From Streptomyces sp. NA02950 (GTDB lineage: Bacteria; Actinomycetota; Actinomycetes; Streptomycetales; Streptomycetaceae), in NCBI RefSeq assembly GCF_013364155.1, contig NZ_CP054916.1, positions 2,479,001-2,543,000 of the forward strand: 64,000 nt of DNA. Reading direction: 5' to 3'. A program made the translations under genes and the position numbers. The notes under the pieces are model-generated. The model saw nothing but the letters and a program-made list of their open reading frames with translations, was not told the origin of the DNA and ran no database searches. Below, in pieces: positions 34,643 through 44,688 of the stretch. Every line of letters begins with the position of its first letter. The stretch's first letter is position 1.

Positions 34643-37216
34643 TCAGGAAATCGCCCGCGCCGGGAGGTCGGGGCGGACCGGTGGGCGGCCGGGGGCGGCC
34701 CGCAGGGTGAGCACCATGGTCATCCCGCCGCCCGGGGTGTCCTCGGCGGCCAGCCGGCCGCCCATCGTCTCGGCGAAGCCGCGGGCCACGGCGAGCCCGA
34801 GGCCGACCCCGGCGGTGCGCGGGGCGTCACCGTACCGCTGGAAGGGCTCGAAGATCCGATCCTTGGCGGTGTCGGGCACTCCGGGGCCGCGGTCGGCGAC
34901 GCGCAGCTCGACCCGTTCGCCCAGCGCGCTGGCCGAGACCAGCACGGGCGAGTCCGGCGGGCTGTACTTCACGGCGTTCTCCACGATGTTGGCGACGCTG
35001 CGCTCCAGCAGCCCGGGGTCGACGGCGACCATCGGCAGCTCCTCGGGGATGTCGAGGGTGACGCTGGCGTCCGGGACGCCGCCGAGCGCCATCGGCACCA
35101 CCTCGTCGAGGTCGATCTCGCGGATGAGGGGGGTGACGGTGCCGGTCTGGAGCCGGGACATGTCCAGCAGGTTCCCCACCAGGTGGTCGAGCCGGTCGGC
35201 GCCGTCCTCGATGCCCTCCAGCAGCTCGGCCTCGTCCTCCTCGGACCAGGCGACGTCGTCTGAGCGCAGGGAGCTGACGGCCGCCTTGATGGCCGCGAGC
35301 GGGGTGCGCAGATCGTGGCTGACGGCGGCCAGCAGGGCGGTCCGTATCCGGTTGCCCTCGGCCAGCTCGTTGGCCCGCTCGGCCTCGACGGTCAGCCGCT
35401 GCCGGTCGAGGACGACGGCGGCCTGGGCGGCGAAGGCGGCGAGCACCCGGCGGTCCTCGGCGGGCAGTACCCGGCCGCAGAGCGCGAGCGCCATGTGGTC
35501 GCCGACCGGCATGTCCACGTCCGCGTCCTCGGGCCGCTCGGGCGGCCCCGCTCCCCCGGCGGCGCCGACGCTGCCCGCGCAGGTCCAGGAGGCGACATCG
35601 CTCTCCCGCTCCAGCAGCGCCACCGTGTCCATGCCGAAGGTCTCGCGGACCCGCTCCAGCAGCGCCTCCAGGCTGGTCTCACCGCGCAGCACACTGCCCG
35701 CGAGGAAGGACAGCACCTCGGACTCGGCGCGCAGCCGGGCGGCCTGGTGGGTGCGGCGCGCGGCGAGGTCGACGACCGAGGCGACGCTGACCGCCACCGC
35801 CACGAAGATCGCTATGGCGACGATGTTCTCGGGGTCGGCGATGGTGAGGGTGTGGGTGGGCGGGGTGAAGTAGTAGTTCAGCAGCAGTGATCCGACGGCC
35901 GCCGAGGCGAGGGCGGGCAGCATCCCGCCGAGCAGCGCCGCCAGCACGTTGAGGAAGAGGAAGAGCAGCACCTCGTTGGCGAAGCCGGGTCCGCCGTCGG
36001 AGGCGAGGGTGGCGCCGGTGCCGGTGAGCAGCAGGGTGAGCAGCGCCGGTCCGGCCACTCCCACCACCCAGCCCGCGATCAGGCGGGAGCGGCCGAGCCG
36101 GGCGCCGCGCGCCACGGGCAGTCCGCGGCCCTTGGCGACCTCGCCGTGGGTGACGATGTGGACGTCGAGGTCGGGTCCGGAGTCGCGGGCGACGGTGGCG
36201 CCCACCCCGGGTCCGAAGATGTACTGCCACGCCTTGCGGCGGCTGGAACCGAGCACGATCTGGGTGGCGTTGACCCCGCGGGCGAACTCCAGCAGCGCCC
36301 CGGGGACGTCCTCCCCTATGACGTGGTGGAAGGTTCCGCCCAGGTCCTCGACCAGGGTGCGCTGGACCGCCAGCTCCTTGGGGGAGGCGGAGGTCAGCCC
36401 GTCGCTGCGGGCGATGTAGACGGCGAGGATCTCGCTGCCGGAGCCCTTGGCCGCCATCCGGGCCGCCCGGCGGATCAGCGTCCGCCCCTCGGGGCCGCCG
36501 GTGAGGCCGACGACGATGCGCTCGCGCGCCTGCCAGGTGGTGCGGATGCTGTGCTCGGAGCGGTACTGCTGGAGGTACTCGTCGACCCGGTCGGCGGTCC
36601 ACAGCAGGGCCAGCTCGCGCAGCGCGGTCAGGTTCCCGGGCCGGAAGTAGTTGGACAGCGCCGCGTCGACCTTGTCGGGGGCGTAGATGTTGCCGTGCGC
36701 CATCCGGCGACGCAGGGCCTGGGGCGACATGTCGACCAACTCGATCTGGTCGGCGCGGCGCACCACTTCGTCGGGCACGGTCTCCCGCTGCCGGACGCCC
36801 GTTATCGACTCCACCACGTCGCCCAGCGACTCCAGGTGCTGGATGTTGACAGTGGAGACGACGTCGATGCCCGCCCGCAGCAGCTCCTCGACGTCCTGCC
36901 AGCGCTTGGTGTTGCGGGAGCCGGGGACGTTGGTGTGGGCGAGCTCGTCGACGAGGGCGACGGCGGGGCGGCGGGCGAGCACCGCGTCCACGTCCATCTC
37001 GGTGAAGACGGCGCCCCGGTAATCCAGCTCCCGGCGGGGCACCGCCTCCAGCCCGTGCATCATCACCTCGGTGCGACGGCGGCCGTGGTGCTCGACGAAG
37101 CCGACCACGAGGTCGGTGCCGCGTTCGACCCGGCGGTGGCCCTCCGAGAGCATGGCGTAGGTCTTGCCGACTCCGGGGGCCGCACCGAGGTAGATCCGTA
37201 GCTTGCCGCGTCCCAT
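34643..37216 (-). CDS. kdpD: Sensor histidine kinase KdpD
   Basis: An 857-residue KdpD. The N-terminal KdpD domain has Walker A APGVGKTYAML (about residues 13-23) and Walker B-like ALVDELAHTN. A USP-like domain follows (GGPEGRTLIRRAARMA, about 240-370). Four transmembrane helices lie near 390-490, a GAF-like region near 520-620, the H-box SHDLRTPLAAIKA near 640, and the GHKL ATPase (ENAVKYSPP, DRGPGVP, GVGLGLAVARGF) at the end. Length and order are normal for KdpD. The ATG start begins MGRGKLRIYLG. It lies between kdpC and kdpE in the same transcript. Confidence 0.96.
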   Translation of the reverse strand: MGRGKLRIYLGAAPGVGKTYAMLSEGHRRVERGTDLVVGFVEHHGRRRTEVMMHGLEAVPRRELDYRGAVFTEMDVDAVLARRPAVALVDELAHTNVPGSRNTKRWQDVEELLRAGIDVVSTVNIQHLESLGDVVESITGVRQRETVPDEVVRRADQIELVDMSPQALRRRMAHGNIYAPDKVDAALSNYFRPGNLTALRELALLWTADRVDEYLQQYRSEHSIRTTWQARERIVVGLTGGPEGRTLIRRAARMAAKGSGSEILAVYIARSDGLTSASPKELAVQRTLVEDLGGTFHHVIGEDVPGALLEFARGVNATQIVLGSSRRKAWQYIFGPGVGATVARDSGPDLDVHIVTHGEVAKGRGLPVARGARLGRSRLIAGWVVGVAGPALLTLLLTGTGATLASDGGPGFANEVLLFLFLNVLAALLGGMLPALASAAVGSLLLNYYFTPPTHTLTIADPENIVAIAIFVAVAVSVASVVDLAARRTHQAARLRAESEVLSFLAGSVLRGETSLEALLERVRETFGMDTVALLERESDVASWTCAGSVGAAGGAGPPERPEDADVDMPVGDHMALALCGRVLPAEDRRVLAAFAAQAAVVLDRQRLTVEAERANELAEGNRIRTALLAAVSHDLRTPLAAIKAAVSSLRSDDVAWSEEDEAELLEGIEDGADRLDHLVGNLLDMSRLQTGTVTPLIREIDLDEVVPMALGGVPDASVTLDIPEELPMVAVDPGLLERSVANIVENAVKYSPPDSPVLVSASALGERVELRVADRGPGVPDTAKDRIFEPFQRYGDAPRTAGVGLGLAVARGFAETMGGRLAAEDTPGGGMTMVLTLRAAPGRPPVRPDLPARAIS

Positions 37217-37245
37217 GACCCTATTTTCCTCGCTGTTCCGCGTTC

Positions 37246-37902
37246 TCAGCGCTGAGTGAGCCGGGTCAGCGCGATGTTCAGCCTCAGCACGTTGACCCGC
37301 GGCTCACCGAGGAAGCCGAGCTGACGGCCGCCGGTGTGCTTCTTCACCAGCCGGGCGACCTCGTCCCCCGCCAATCCGTTGGCCTTGGCGACCCGGTTGA
37401 CCTGGAGCTTGGCATAGGCCGGGGAGATGTCCGGGTCGAGGCCGGAACCGGAGGCGGTGAGCGCGTCCACCGGCACCCGGGACGGGGCGACGTCGTTGAA
37501 GCGGGCCACCTGCTTCCGGCGGTCGATGACGGTCTGCCTCAGCACCTTGCTGTCGGCGGCGAGGTTGGACGCGCCGGAGACGGTGATCGAGTACTGGGTG
37601 TTGTAGGCGTTGGTGCCCGCCGCGGACGGCCGGGGCTGGAAGTAGCGCGGGTCCGGCAGCGGATTGCCGTCCTCGTCCTTCGTGTCGAGGTCGAAGCGCT
37701 GGCCGATGAGTTCGGAGCCGACGACCCGGCCGCCGGACGTCACCTCGGAGCCGTTGGCCTGGTCGTGGAAGGCGGCCTGGGCGATCCCGGTGACCGCGAG
37801 GGGGTAGAGCACCCCGCAGACGACGGTGAGCGCCAGCAGCGCGCGCAGACCCGCGCCGATCAGCCGCGCCGTGCCGCGGACCGAGCTGTTCATGGAGGTC
37901 AT
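37246..37902 (-). CDS. kdpC: K+-transporting ATPase subunit KdpC
   Basis: A 218-residue KdpC with a single N-terminal membrane helix (LLALTVVCGVLYPLAVTGIAQ) and a periplasmic-side domain containing YFQPRPSA and SGSGLDPDISPAYAKLQ, both conserved in KdpC. It is somewhat longer than E. coli KdpC (190 aa). Two in-frame ATGs (37902 and 37893) are possible; the ribosome site is weak. The gene starts 9 nt after kdpB. Confidence 0.96.
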   Translation of the reverse strand: MTSMNSSVRGTARLIGAGLRALLALTVVCGVLYPLAVTGIAQAAFHDQANGSEVTSGGRVVGSELIGQRFDLDTKDEDGNPLPDPRYFQPRPSAAGTNAYNTQYSITVSGASNLAADSKVLRQTVIDRRKQVARFNDVAPSRVPVDALTASGSGLDPDISPAYAKLQVNRVAKANGLAGDEVARLVKKHTGGRQLGFLGEPRVNVLRLNIALTRLTQR

Positions 37903-37911
37903 GGTGGTGGG

Positions 37912-40032
37912 TCACCCGATCCCGGGGATGAGGGAGATGAGCAGGTCGATGAGTTTGATCCCGATGAACGGGGCGATCAGGCCGCCGAGGCCGTACCGGC
38001 CCAGGTTGCGGCGGAGCATCCGGTCGGCGCTCATGGGGCGGTAGCGCACGCCCTTCAGGGCGAGCGGCACCAGCGCCACGATGATCAGCGCGTTGAAGAT
38101 CACCGCCGAGAGGATGGCCGACTGGGCCGAGGACAGCCCCATGATGTTGAGCGTGTCCAGGCCCTCGTAGCCCGCCACCGCGCCGAACATCGCGGGGATG
38201 ATCGCGAAGTACTTGGCGACGTCGTTGGCGATCGAGAAGGTGGTCAGCGCGCCGCGGGTGATGAGCAGCTGCTTGCCGATCTCCACGATCTCGATCAGCT
38301 TGGTCGGGTTGGAGTCCAGGTCCACCATGTTCCCGGCCTCCTTGGCGGCCGAGGTACCGGTGTTCATGGCGACGCCGACGTCGGCCTGGGCCAGCGCGGG
38401 GGCGTCGTTGGTGCCGTCGCCGGTCATCGCGACCAGCTTGCCGCCCGCCTGCTCCCGCTTGATGAGCGCCATCTTGTCCTCGGGCGTGGCCTCCGCCAGG
38501 AAGTCGTCCACGCCCGCCTCGTCGGCGATGGCCTTCGCGGTCAGCGGGTTGTCCCCGGTGATCATCACGGTCTTGATGCCCATCCGGCGCAGTTCGTCGA
38601 ACCGCTCCCGCATGCCCTCCTTGACCACGTCCTTGAGGTGGATCACGCCGAGCACCCGCGGTCCGTCGGCGTCCTCGACCGCGACCAGCAGCGGGGTGCC
38701 ACCGGCCGCCGATATCGCGTCGACCTTCTCCTGCGCGTCGGAGGAGACCTTCCCGCCGCGCTGCCCGACCCAGGCGACGATGGCGCCCGCGGCGCCCTTG
38801 CGCACCTTGATGCCGTCCAGGTCGACGCCGGACATCCGGGTCTGGGCGGTGAAGGGCACAAACATCAAAGAGGCAGCGTGGCCCAGCTCGCCCTCGTCCC
38901 GCGCCCGCAGCCCGTAGCGCTCCTTGGCGAGGACCACGATCGAGCGGCCTTCAGGGGTCTCGTCGGCCAGCGAGGACAGCTGGGCCGCGTCGGCGAGCTC
39001 CGCCTCGGACACCCCGGCAACCGGGACGAACTCCGCCGCCTGCCGGTTGCCGAGGGTGATGGTGCCGGTCTTGTCGAGGAGCAGGGTGGACACATCGCCT
39101 GCCGCCTCGACCGCGCGGCCGGACATGGCCAGCACATTGCGCTGGACCAGCCGGTCCATGCCCGCGATGCCGATGGCCGAGAGCAGCGCCCCGATGGTGG
39201 TCGGGATGAGGCAGACCAGCAGCGCGGTGAGCACGATCATCGTCTGCTCGGCGCCCGCGTGGATCGCGAACGGCTGGAGGGTCACCACCGCCAGCAGGAA
39301 GACGATGGTGAGCGAGGCGAGCAGGATGTTCAGCGCGATCTCGTTCGGGGTCTTCTGCCGGGCGGCGCCCTCGACGAGGTTGATCATCCGGTCGATGAAG
39401 GTCTCGCCCGGTTTGGTGGTGATCTTGATGACGATGCGGTCGGACAGCACCTTGGTGCCGCCGGTGACCGCGGACCGGTCGCCGCCGGACTCCCGGATGA
39501 CCGGGGCCGATTCACCGGTGATGGCGGACTCGTCCACGGACGCCACACCCTCGACGACGTCGCCGTCACCCGGGATGATGTCGCCCGCCTCGCAGACCAC
39601 CAGATCGCCGATGCGCAGTTCGGTGCCGGGCACGCGCTCCTCGGCGGAGCCGGTCAGCCGACGCGCCACGGTGTCGGTCTTGGCCTTGCGCAGGGTGTCG
39701 GCCTGCGCCTTGCCGCGGCCCTCGGCCACGGCCTCGGCCAGGTTGGCGAAGACCACGGTCAGCCACAGCCAGGCGGTGATGGCCCAGCCGAACCAGTCGC
39801 CGGGGTCGAGGACGGCGAGCACGGTGGTGAGCACCGAGCCGATCTCGACCACGAACATCACCGGGGACTTCGCCATGATCCGCGGGTCCAGCTTGCGGAA
39901 GGCGTCCGGCAGCGACGTCACCAGCTGCTGAGGGTCGAACAGGCCGCCCGAGACCCGCCCGCCGGAGCCCTCGGGGCCGTGCGGGCGCCCGCCCTCGGGT
40001 GCGGTGCGTGCGGGAGTGGTGGCTGTGCTCAT
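37912..40032 (-). CDS. kdpB: K+-transporting P-type ATPase catalytic subunit KdpB
   Basis: A 706-residue P-type ATPase. The actuator-domain motif [15 protein letters not shown], the phosphorylation site [11 protein letters not shown], the hinge [16 protein letters not shown] and [18 protein letters not shown] are all present. Transmembrane helices flank these domains as in class IA pumps. The Ala/Gly-rich N-terminal extension of about 35 residues is typical of streptomycetes. The ATG overlaps the kdpA stop (ATGA). It energises K+ uptake by the KdpFABC complex in the cell membrane. Confidence 0.97.
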   Translation of the reverse strand: MSTATTPARTAPEGGRPHGPEGSGGRVSGGLFDPQQLVTSLPDAFRKLDPRIMAKSPVMFVVEIGSVLTTVLAVLDPGDWFGWAITAWLWLTVVFANLAEAVAEGRGKAQADTLRKAKTDTVARRLTGSAEERVPGTELRIGDLVVCEAGDIIPGDGDVVEGVASVDESAITGESAPVIRESGGDRSAVTGGTKVLSDRIVIKITTKPGETFIDRMINLVEGAARQKTPNEIALNILLASLTIVFLLAVVTLQPFAIHAGAEQTMIVLTALLVCLIPTTIGALLSAIGIAGMDRLVQRNVLAMSGRAVEAAGDVSTLLLDKTGTITLGNRQAAEFVPVAGVSEAELADAAQLSSLADETPEGRSIVVLAKERYGLRARDEGELGHAASLMFVPFTAQTRMSGVDLDGIKVRKGAAGAIVAWVGQRGGKVSSDAQEKVDAISAAGGTPLLVAVEDADGPRVLGVIHLKDVVKEGMRERFDELRRMGIKTVMITGDNPLTAKAIADEAGVDDFLAEATPEDKMALIKREQAGGKLVAMTGDGTNDAPALAQADVGVAMNTGTSAAKEAGNMVDLDSNPTKLIEIVEIGKQLLITRGALTTFSIANDVAKYFAIIPAMFGAVAGYEGLDTLNIMGLSSAQSAILSAVIFNALIIVALVPLALKGVRYRPMSADRMLRRNLGRYGLGGLIAPFIGIKLIDLLISLIPGIG

Positions 40033-41714
40033 GAGAGTCCCTCCGCCATCGGGCCAAGGGCCAGGGCCGGGAAGTAGGTCAGACCGGTGATGATGAGGAT
40101 CGCCCCGACCAGCAGCCCCGCGAAGAGCGGCTTCTCGGTACGCAGGGTCCCCGCGGTCTCGGGGACGGGCTTCTGCTCGGCCAGCGAGCCGGCCAGCGCC
40201 AGGACGAAGACCATGGGGAGGAAGCGGCCGAGCAGGATGGCCAGGCCGATCGTGGTGTTGTACCACTCGGTGTTCGCGTTGAGCCCGGCGAAGGCGGAGC
40301 CGTTGTTGTTGGCGCCGGAGGTGAAGGCGTAGAGCACCTCGGAGAAGCCGTGGGCGCCGCTGCGGTGCACCGAGTCCCCGGCGGTGTTGAGGATCGAGTC
40401 CGGCGGGGTGGCCAGCGCCATCGACACGGCGGTGAAGCCGAGCACCAGCGTCGGGGTGATCAGGATGTAGCAGGCCGCGAGCTTGATCTCACGAGAGCCG
40501 ATCTTCTTCCCGAGGTACTCGGGGGTGCGGCCGACCATGAGGCCCGCGATGAACACCGCGATGATCGCCATGATCAGCATGCCGTAGAGGCCCGAGCCCA
40601 CACCGCCGGGGGCGATCTCGCCGAGCATCATGCCCAGCATCGTCAGCCCGCCGCCGAAGCCGGTGAAGGAGGAGTGGAAGGAGTCCACGGCGCCGGTCGA
40701 CGTCAGCGTGGTACTGGTGGCGAAGATCGCGGACGCGCCGACGCCGAACCGCTGCTCCTTGCCCTCCATCGCGCCGCCCGCCTCCTGGAGGGCCGCGCCG
40801 CCGTGGTGGAACTCGGTCCACATCATCAGCGCCGTGAAGCCGAGCCAGATCAGGCCCATCGCGGCGAGGATCGCGTAGCCCTGCCGGAGGTTGCCCACCA
40901 GCTTGCCGAAGGTGCGGGTCAGCGCGAAGGGGATGACCAGGATCAGGAAGATCTCGAAGAGGTTGGTGAAGCCGCTCGGGTTCTCGAAGGGGTGGGCGGA
41001 GTTGGCGTTGAAGAAGCCGCCGCCGTTGGTGCCCAGCTCCTTGATGGCCTCCTGCGAGGCCACGGCGCCGCCGTTCATCTGCCGGCTGCCGCCGGTGAGC
41101 TGCCCGACCTCGTGGATGCCCGCGAAGTTCTGGACGGCGCCGCAGGCGACCAGCACCAGCGCGCCCACCACCGCGAGCGGGATCAGGATGCGCACGGTGC
41201 CGCGCACCAGGTCGGCCCAGAAGTTGCCGAGCTCACCGGTGCGCGAGCGGGCGAAGCCCCGGACCAGCGCGACGGCCACGGCCATGCCGACGGCGGCGGA
41301 GACGAAGTTCTGCACCGCGAGTCCGGCCGTCTGGACGGCGTGCCCCATGGACTGCTCACCCGCGTACGACTGCCAGTTGGTGTTGGCGACGAAGGACGCG
41401 GCGGTGTTGAACGCCTGGTGCGGGCTGATCGGCGTGAAGCCGAGCGAGAGCGGCAGGCCGCCCTGGACGCGCTGCATCAGGTACAGGAAGAGAACACCCA
41501 CCAGCGAGAACGCGAGGACTCCGCGCAGATAGGCGGGCCAGCGCATCTGGGTGGACGGGTTGGCTCCGATGCAGCGGTAGATCCACTTCTCGGGACGCAG
41601 ATGCTTGTCGGAGCTGTAGACGGCGGCCATGTGGTCGCCGAGCGGTCGGTACACCAGGGCGAGCGCGCCGATCAGCGCGGCCAGCTGGAGCACCCCGGCG
41701 AGTTCGGGGCTCAT
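40029..41714 (-). CDS. kdpA: K+-transporting ATPase subunit KdpA
   Basis: A 561-residue channel-like subunit with about 10 transmembrane helices. The K+ filter-like segments include [30 protein letters not shown], and [14 protein letters not shown]. These loops match the SKT/Trk-type selectivity filter of KdpA. ATG start; it lies 10 nt after kdpF and overlaps kdpB. Confidence 0.97.
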   Translation of the reverse strand: MSPELAGVLQLAALIGALALVYRPLGDHMAAVYSSDKHLRPEKWIYRCIGANPSTQMRWPAYLRGVLAFSLVGVLFLYLMQRVQGGLPLSLGFTPISPHQAFNTAASFVANTNWQSYAGEQSMGHAVQTAGLAVQNFVSAAVGMAVAVALVRGFARSRTGELGNFWADLVRGTVRILIPLAVVGALVLVACGAVQNFAGIHEVGQLTGGSRQMNGGAVASQEAIKELGTNGGGFFNANSAHPFENPSGFTNLFEIFLILVIPFALTRTFGKLVGNLRQGYAILAAMGLIWLGFTALMMWTEFHHGGAALQEAGGAMEGKEQRFGVGASAIFATSTTLTSTGAVDSFHSSFTGFGGGLTMLGMMLGEIAPGGVGSGLYGMLIMAIIAVFIAGLMVGRTPEYLGKKIGSREIKLAACYILITPTLVLGFTAVSMALATPPDSILNTAGDSVHRSGAHGFSEVLYAFTSGANNNGSAFAGLNANTEWYNTTIGLAILLGRFLPMVFVLALAGSLAEQKPVPETAGTLRTEKPLFAGLLVGAILIITGLTYFPALALGPMAEGLS

Positions 41715-41724
41715 GGGCGGGACC

Positions 41725-41814
41725 TCAGAACCTCTCCGGGAAGATCAGCGCGAGGACCAGATAACCCAGCAGGGCGACGGCCACGACCAGGCCGGCGACG
41801 TTCTCGGCGGTCAC
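41725..41814 (-). CDS. kdpF: K+-transporting ATPase small subunit KdpF
   Basis: A 29-residue single-helix membrane peptide ([20 protein letters not shown], then ALIFPERF). The ending L-x-x-P-E-R-F is the KdpF signature. The GTG start has AGGGGTGA upstream and overlaps the stop of the preceding 27-aa ORF by GTGA. It stabilises the KdpABC complex in E. coli. Confidence 0.93.
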   Translation of the reverse strand: MTAENVAGLVVAVALLGYLVLALIFPERF

Positions 41815-41894
41815 AGCTTCGTCACCCCTCTGGCGACGACGGCCACCACCGCGAAAACCGCGATCGTGGCGACGACGAAGGCCAGGTCGGCCAT
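41811..41894 (-). CDS. 27-aa single-helix membrane ORF before kdpF
   Basis: ATG with AGGAG 7 nt upstream, encoding MADLAFVVATIAVFAVVAVV then ARGVTKL: one membrane helix and a basic tail. It is coupled to kdpF by GTGA. Size, position and hydrophobicity suggest an extra small Kdp-associated subunit. I recall similar ORFs before actinobacterial kdpF but cannot confirm this here. Confidence 0.72.
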   Translation of the reverse strand: MADLAFVVATIAVFAVVAVVARGVTKL

Positions 41895-42042
41895 CGTGGG
41901 CTCCTAGGGGCTCGGATACGAACGGACCCCTAGAGCAAACCCCCGCCCAGGGCACCCGGCGACGCCCGTTGACGGCTCCCTTACGGCCATTGGCGCCCTT
42001 TTGACGCATCCCTGACGCCGACCGCTCCCACCTGCGAAAAGC

Positions 42043-42079
42043 GGTGGGCCGTACTCCGCAGAGAAGAGTACGGCCCACC
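42043..42079 (-). terminator. Perfect 14-bp hairpin terminator
   Basis: GGTGGGCCGTACTC/GAGTACGGCCCACC with a 9-nt loop, 40-76 nt past the stop of the secreted-protein gene. On the minus strand it is followed by GCTTTTCG. It insulates the kdp operon, whose promoter must lie between 41895 and 42042. Two GCGTCA repeats at about 42006-42021 (minus strand) are possible KdpE half-sites. Confidence 0.75.
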
Positions 42080-42118
42080 CGTGAACGCTCACATCAGGCC
42101 AAGCCTTACGCCAAGGGC

Positions 42119-42577
42119 TCAGCCTGATCCGAGCGAGCAGCCCGCCAAGGCGCCGAGACCGGAGGGGGCGGTCACGCCCTGGCGGGAGATGGAGAGGGCG
42201 ATGCGCTCGATCGTCGAGCTGCGCTGGTCCTTCAGCGGACCCAGCACGGCGTCCCGGACGAAGTCCGGGTCCGGGCCGCCCTTGCCCGGGGAGTCGGCCA
42301 GCCGCGAGCTGGCCTCGGCGAGCTGGGCGTCCAGCAGCGCGAGATTGCGGTCCACCTCGGCCCTGGCGCCCGCCGGGACCTCGGGGAGCGAACCGGAGAC
42401 GGCGGGACAGCTGATCCGGGACGCGGCTCCGGCCGACGCAGTGGCGTCGCTCCGGCCCGACGGATCCGACAGGTCCGCCAGCGCGGCTCCGGCCACGACG
42501 GACACACAGGTGACACCACCGATGGCAGCGGCGGCGACGATGCGCCTACGGAGCCGTAACGGAAGGCTGTGCGCCAT
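42119..42577 (-). CDS. Small secreted protein of unknown function
   Basis: A 152-residue protein with a Sec-type signal peptide: RLRRR then a hydrophobic core (IVAAAAIGGVTCVSVVAGAA) and a cleavage region near ALA-D (about residues 33-36). The mature part contains two Cys (ISCPAVSG and the C-terminal AGCSLG) that could form a disulphide, and a helical middle (VDRNLALLDAQLAEASSRL). The ATG at 42577 has GAGGTGATGAG upstream. No known domain is recognised. It is monocistronic between two strong hairpins. Confidence 0.78.
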   Translation of the reverse strand: MAHSLPLRLRRRIVAAAAIGGVTCVSVVAGAALADLSDPSGRSDATASAGAASRISCPAVSGSLPEVPAGARAEVDRNLALLDAQLAEASSRLADSPGKGGPDPDFVRDAVLGPLKDQRSSTIERIALSISRQGVTAPSGLGALAGCSLGSG

Positions 42578-42677
42578 CTCATCACCTCGTCGGGGTCGAA
42601 CCGGGGAGGGCCGGGGAGGTCTCACGCCCAGGGATACGGCCCGTGGGGCAGCTCTGTTCAATGCCCCCGGGAAAATG

Positions 42678-42715
42678 CCGAAGGGGCCCGGGGACATCGC
42701 CCCGGGCCCCTTCGG
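42678..42715 (-). terminator. Perfect 16-bp hairpin terminator
   Basis: CCGAAGGGGCCCGGGG/CCCCGGGCCCCTTCGG with loop ACATCG, starting 42 nt past the DUF3710 stop. On the minus strand a T-rich CATTTTC follows. Confidence 0.85.
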
Positions 42716-42757
42716 ACCTGGCTTTCCGTCGGCGCGGGAGTACGCGCGGGAGGAGTC

Positions 42758-43534
42758 TCAGCGGACCTCGCTGATCTCCGGGCCGCGCTGGAGACGGTCG
42801 GCGCCGCCCGCGAACCGCGAGCCCTGCGCCTCCTCCTGCTGCACCCCGTCGGGCACCATCTGCGCGTCGTCCGGCAGCTTGAGCACGATCGGATCGCGCG
42901 GGGCCATCGGGCCCTCGCCGCGCACCACCACCGTGTCCTGGAAGATCGCCTCCAGCAGACTGCCGGTCTCGGGCTGCACCGCGCCCTGCCCGGAGATCAC
43001 TCCGCGCAGGAACCAGCGCGGCCCGTCGACACCGATGAAGCGGACCACCTGCACGCCGTTCTTCCCGTCCGGCAGCTGCACCGGCACCTGCGCGCGCAGC
43101 TCCCAGCCGAGCGGTCCCTCGACCTCGTCCACCACGCCACCCTGCTGGGTGATGCCGGTGGCGATCTCATCCCGGACCTCGGCCCAGATGCCTTCCTTCT
43201 TGGGCGCGGCGAACGCCTGGAGCTGCACGGCGCTGTCCCGCAGCACCACGGTCGCGGCGACGATCGCGTCCCCCGCGACCTCCACCCGCAGCTCCATGCC
43301 CTCGACACCGGGGACGAACAGGCCGCCCAGGTCCACCCGGCCCTCGGCGGGCTCACGCACCTCGGATACGTCCCACGGGCCCTCGGGGCGCGGCGCGGGC
43401 GGCAGGCTCACCCGGGCGGCCTCCACCGCCTCGGAGGGGTCCTCCGCGTCCTCCGCGTCCTCGGCCAACTCCTCGGAGGCCACGTCGAGCGCCTCGACGT
43501 CCTCCTTGCTGCGCTTGCGGCGACGTCCGAACAC
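42758..43534 (-). CDS. DUF3710 protein
   Basis: A 258-residue DUF3710 family protein. An acidic/basic low-complexity N-terminus (FGRRRKRSKED, then Glu/Asp/Ala repeats to about residue 45) precedes the conserved domain (GPWDVSEV, DLGGLFVPGV, WAEVRDEI, RFIGVDGPRWFLRGV). The GTG at 43534 is chosen because AAGGA lies 8 nt upstream and the family begins with FGRRRK; a 16-codon longer frame exists. It starts one base after the dut stop, so the two are coupled. Function unknown, conserved in actinobacteria. Confidence 0.9.
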   Translation of the reverse strand: MFGRRRKRSKEDVEALDVASEELAEDAEDAEDPSEAVEAARVSLPPAPRPEGPWDVSEVREPAEGRVDLGGLFVPGVEGMELRVEVAGDAIVAATVVLRDSAVQLQAFAAPKKEGIWAEVRDEIATGITQQGGVVDEVEGPLGWELRAQVPVQLPDGKNGVQVVRFIGVDGPRWFLRGVISGQGAVQPETGSLLEAIFQDTVVVRGEGPMAPRDPIVLKLPDDAQMVPDGVQQEEAQGSRFAGGADRLQRGPEISEVR

Positions 43535-43535
43535 G

Positions 43536-44051
43536 TCATCGTCCTTCCCGGTCGGAACCGACCGAAGCGTATCCATTCCCACCCTTTGTGCCGTCCACGG
43601 CGGCGTGGCCGCCGGTGGACCCGAAGCCCCCTTCGGCCCGCGCCGACCCGGGAAGCTCCGCCACCTCGTGGAAGCGCACCTTCTCGACCTGCTGGACGAC
43701 CAATTGGGCGATCCGGTCGAAGCGCTCGAACCGCACGCTCTCGCGCGGATCGAGATTGACCACGATCACCTTGATCTCTCCACGGTACCCGGCATCGATG
43801 GTCCCCGGGGCATTCACCATGGCGATGCCACAGCGGGCGGCCAGTCCGGACCTCGGATGCACAAAGGCGGCATACCCCTCCGGAAGCGCGATAGACACTC
43901 CGGTGGGCAGAACCGTGCGCTCCCCGGGGGCGAGCTCCGCGGCCTGTGTGGTGACCAGATCGGCGCCCGCGTCGCCGGGGTGGGCGTACCCGGGGAGCGG
44001 CACCTCGGGATCGACCCGGCGGATCAGCACCTCGACCGGCTTCGGACTCAC
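43536..44051 (-). CDS. dut: dUTP diphosphatase
   Basis: A 171-residue trimeric-type dUTPase hydrolysing dUTP to dUMP and pyrophosphate. Motif 1 is AGADLVT, motif 2 PRSGLA, motif 3 GTIDAGYRGEI (with the catalytic Asp), motif 4 RIAQLVV, and the C-terminal P-loop-like motif 5 is ARAEGGFGSTG. A ~15-residue tail follows. The GTG start overlaps the thioesterase stop by GTGA, and the stop is one base before DUF3710. Confidence 0.96.
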   Translation of the reverse strand: MSPKPVEVLIRRVDPEVPLPGYAHPGDAGADLVTTQAAELAPGERTVLPTGVSIALPEGYAAFVHPRSGLAARCGIAMVNAPGTIDAGYRGEIKVIVVNLDPRESVRFERFDRIAQLVVQQVEKVRFHEVAELPGSARAEGGFGSTGGHAAVDGTKGGNGYASVGSDREGR

Positions 44052-44629
44052 GGGTTCACCTCGCACACCCGCGCCAGCTTCGCCTGGTCCGGGTCGGCGA
44101 GCGCGGCGTCGATCTCCGCCGACCGGCCGTTCTTGATGAAGTGGTCGACCCGCACCTCGATGAAGAGGGCGTCCGCGCGGACGGCGACGGGGCCGTCGGG
44201 GGCGTCCACCCGGCCGGTGGCCGTGCAGTAGATCTTGCGGCCGTGCACGGCGGTCACCCGCGCCTCCAGGTGCAGCACGGCGCCCACGGGTACGGGACGG
44301 ACGAAGTCGGTCTCCAGCCGCCCGGTCACCGCGATCACCCGCTGCATCCAGTTGAGCGCCCCCAGCGTCTCGTCCAGCGCCGCGCTCAGCAGCCCGCCGT
44401 GGGCCAGGCCCGGCGCTCCCTGGCCGGCGGGGCGCACCTCGAACTCGGCGGTGACGCCGACGCCCTCGCCGGCGCGGGCCCGCAGGCGCAGACCGTTCAC
44501 CTGGTCGCCGCAGCCGAAGCACTGGTCGTTGTGGGCGTCGAGAAGCTCCCCGGGCGCGGGCGCGTCGGGGTGGCGCACGGGTGCTCTGGCGCCCTCCGGC
44601 GGCTTCAGCGCTGTCGTTGTTCCACTCAC
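44048..44629 (-). CDS. PaaI-type hotdog-fold thioesterase
   Basis: A 193-residue hotdog-fold protein. The conserved PaaI-like core includes QCFGCGDQVNGL near residue 37 and AHGGLLSAALDETLG near 76-90, where Asp/Glu and Gly-Gly form the acyl-CoA thioesterase active site. Substrate unknown. Its GTG start (SGTTTALKPPEG) leads the thioesterase-dut-DUF3710 operon, whose genes are within 1-4 nt of each other. Confidence 0.88.
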   Translation of the reverse strand: MSGTTTALKPPEGARAPVRHPDAPAPGELLDAHNDQCFGCGDQVNGLRLRARAGEGVGVTAEFEVRPAGQGAPGLAHGGLLSAALDETLGALNWMQRVIAVTGRLETDFVRPVPVGAVLHLEARVTAVHGRKIYCTATGRVDAPDGPVAVRADALFIEVRVDHFIKNGRSAEIDAALADPDQAKLARVCEVNP

Positions 44630-44688
44630 AACGGCTGACCTTACCCGCGCGGACAGCCGGAACCGGCGGCCGTGCCAAGCTGATAGGC

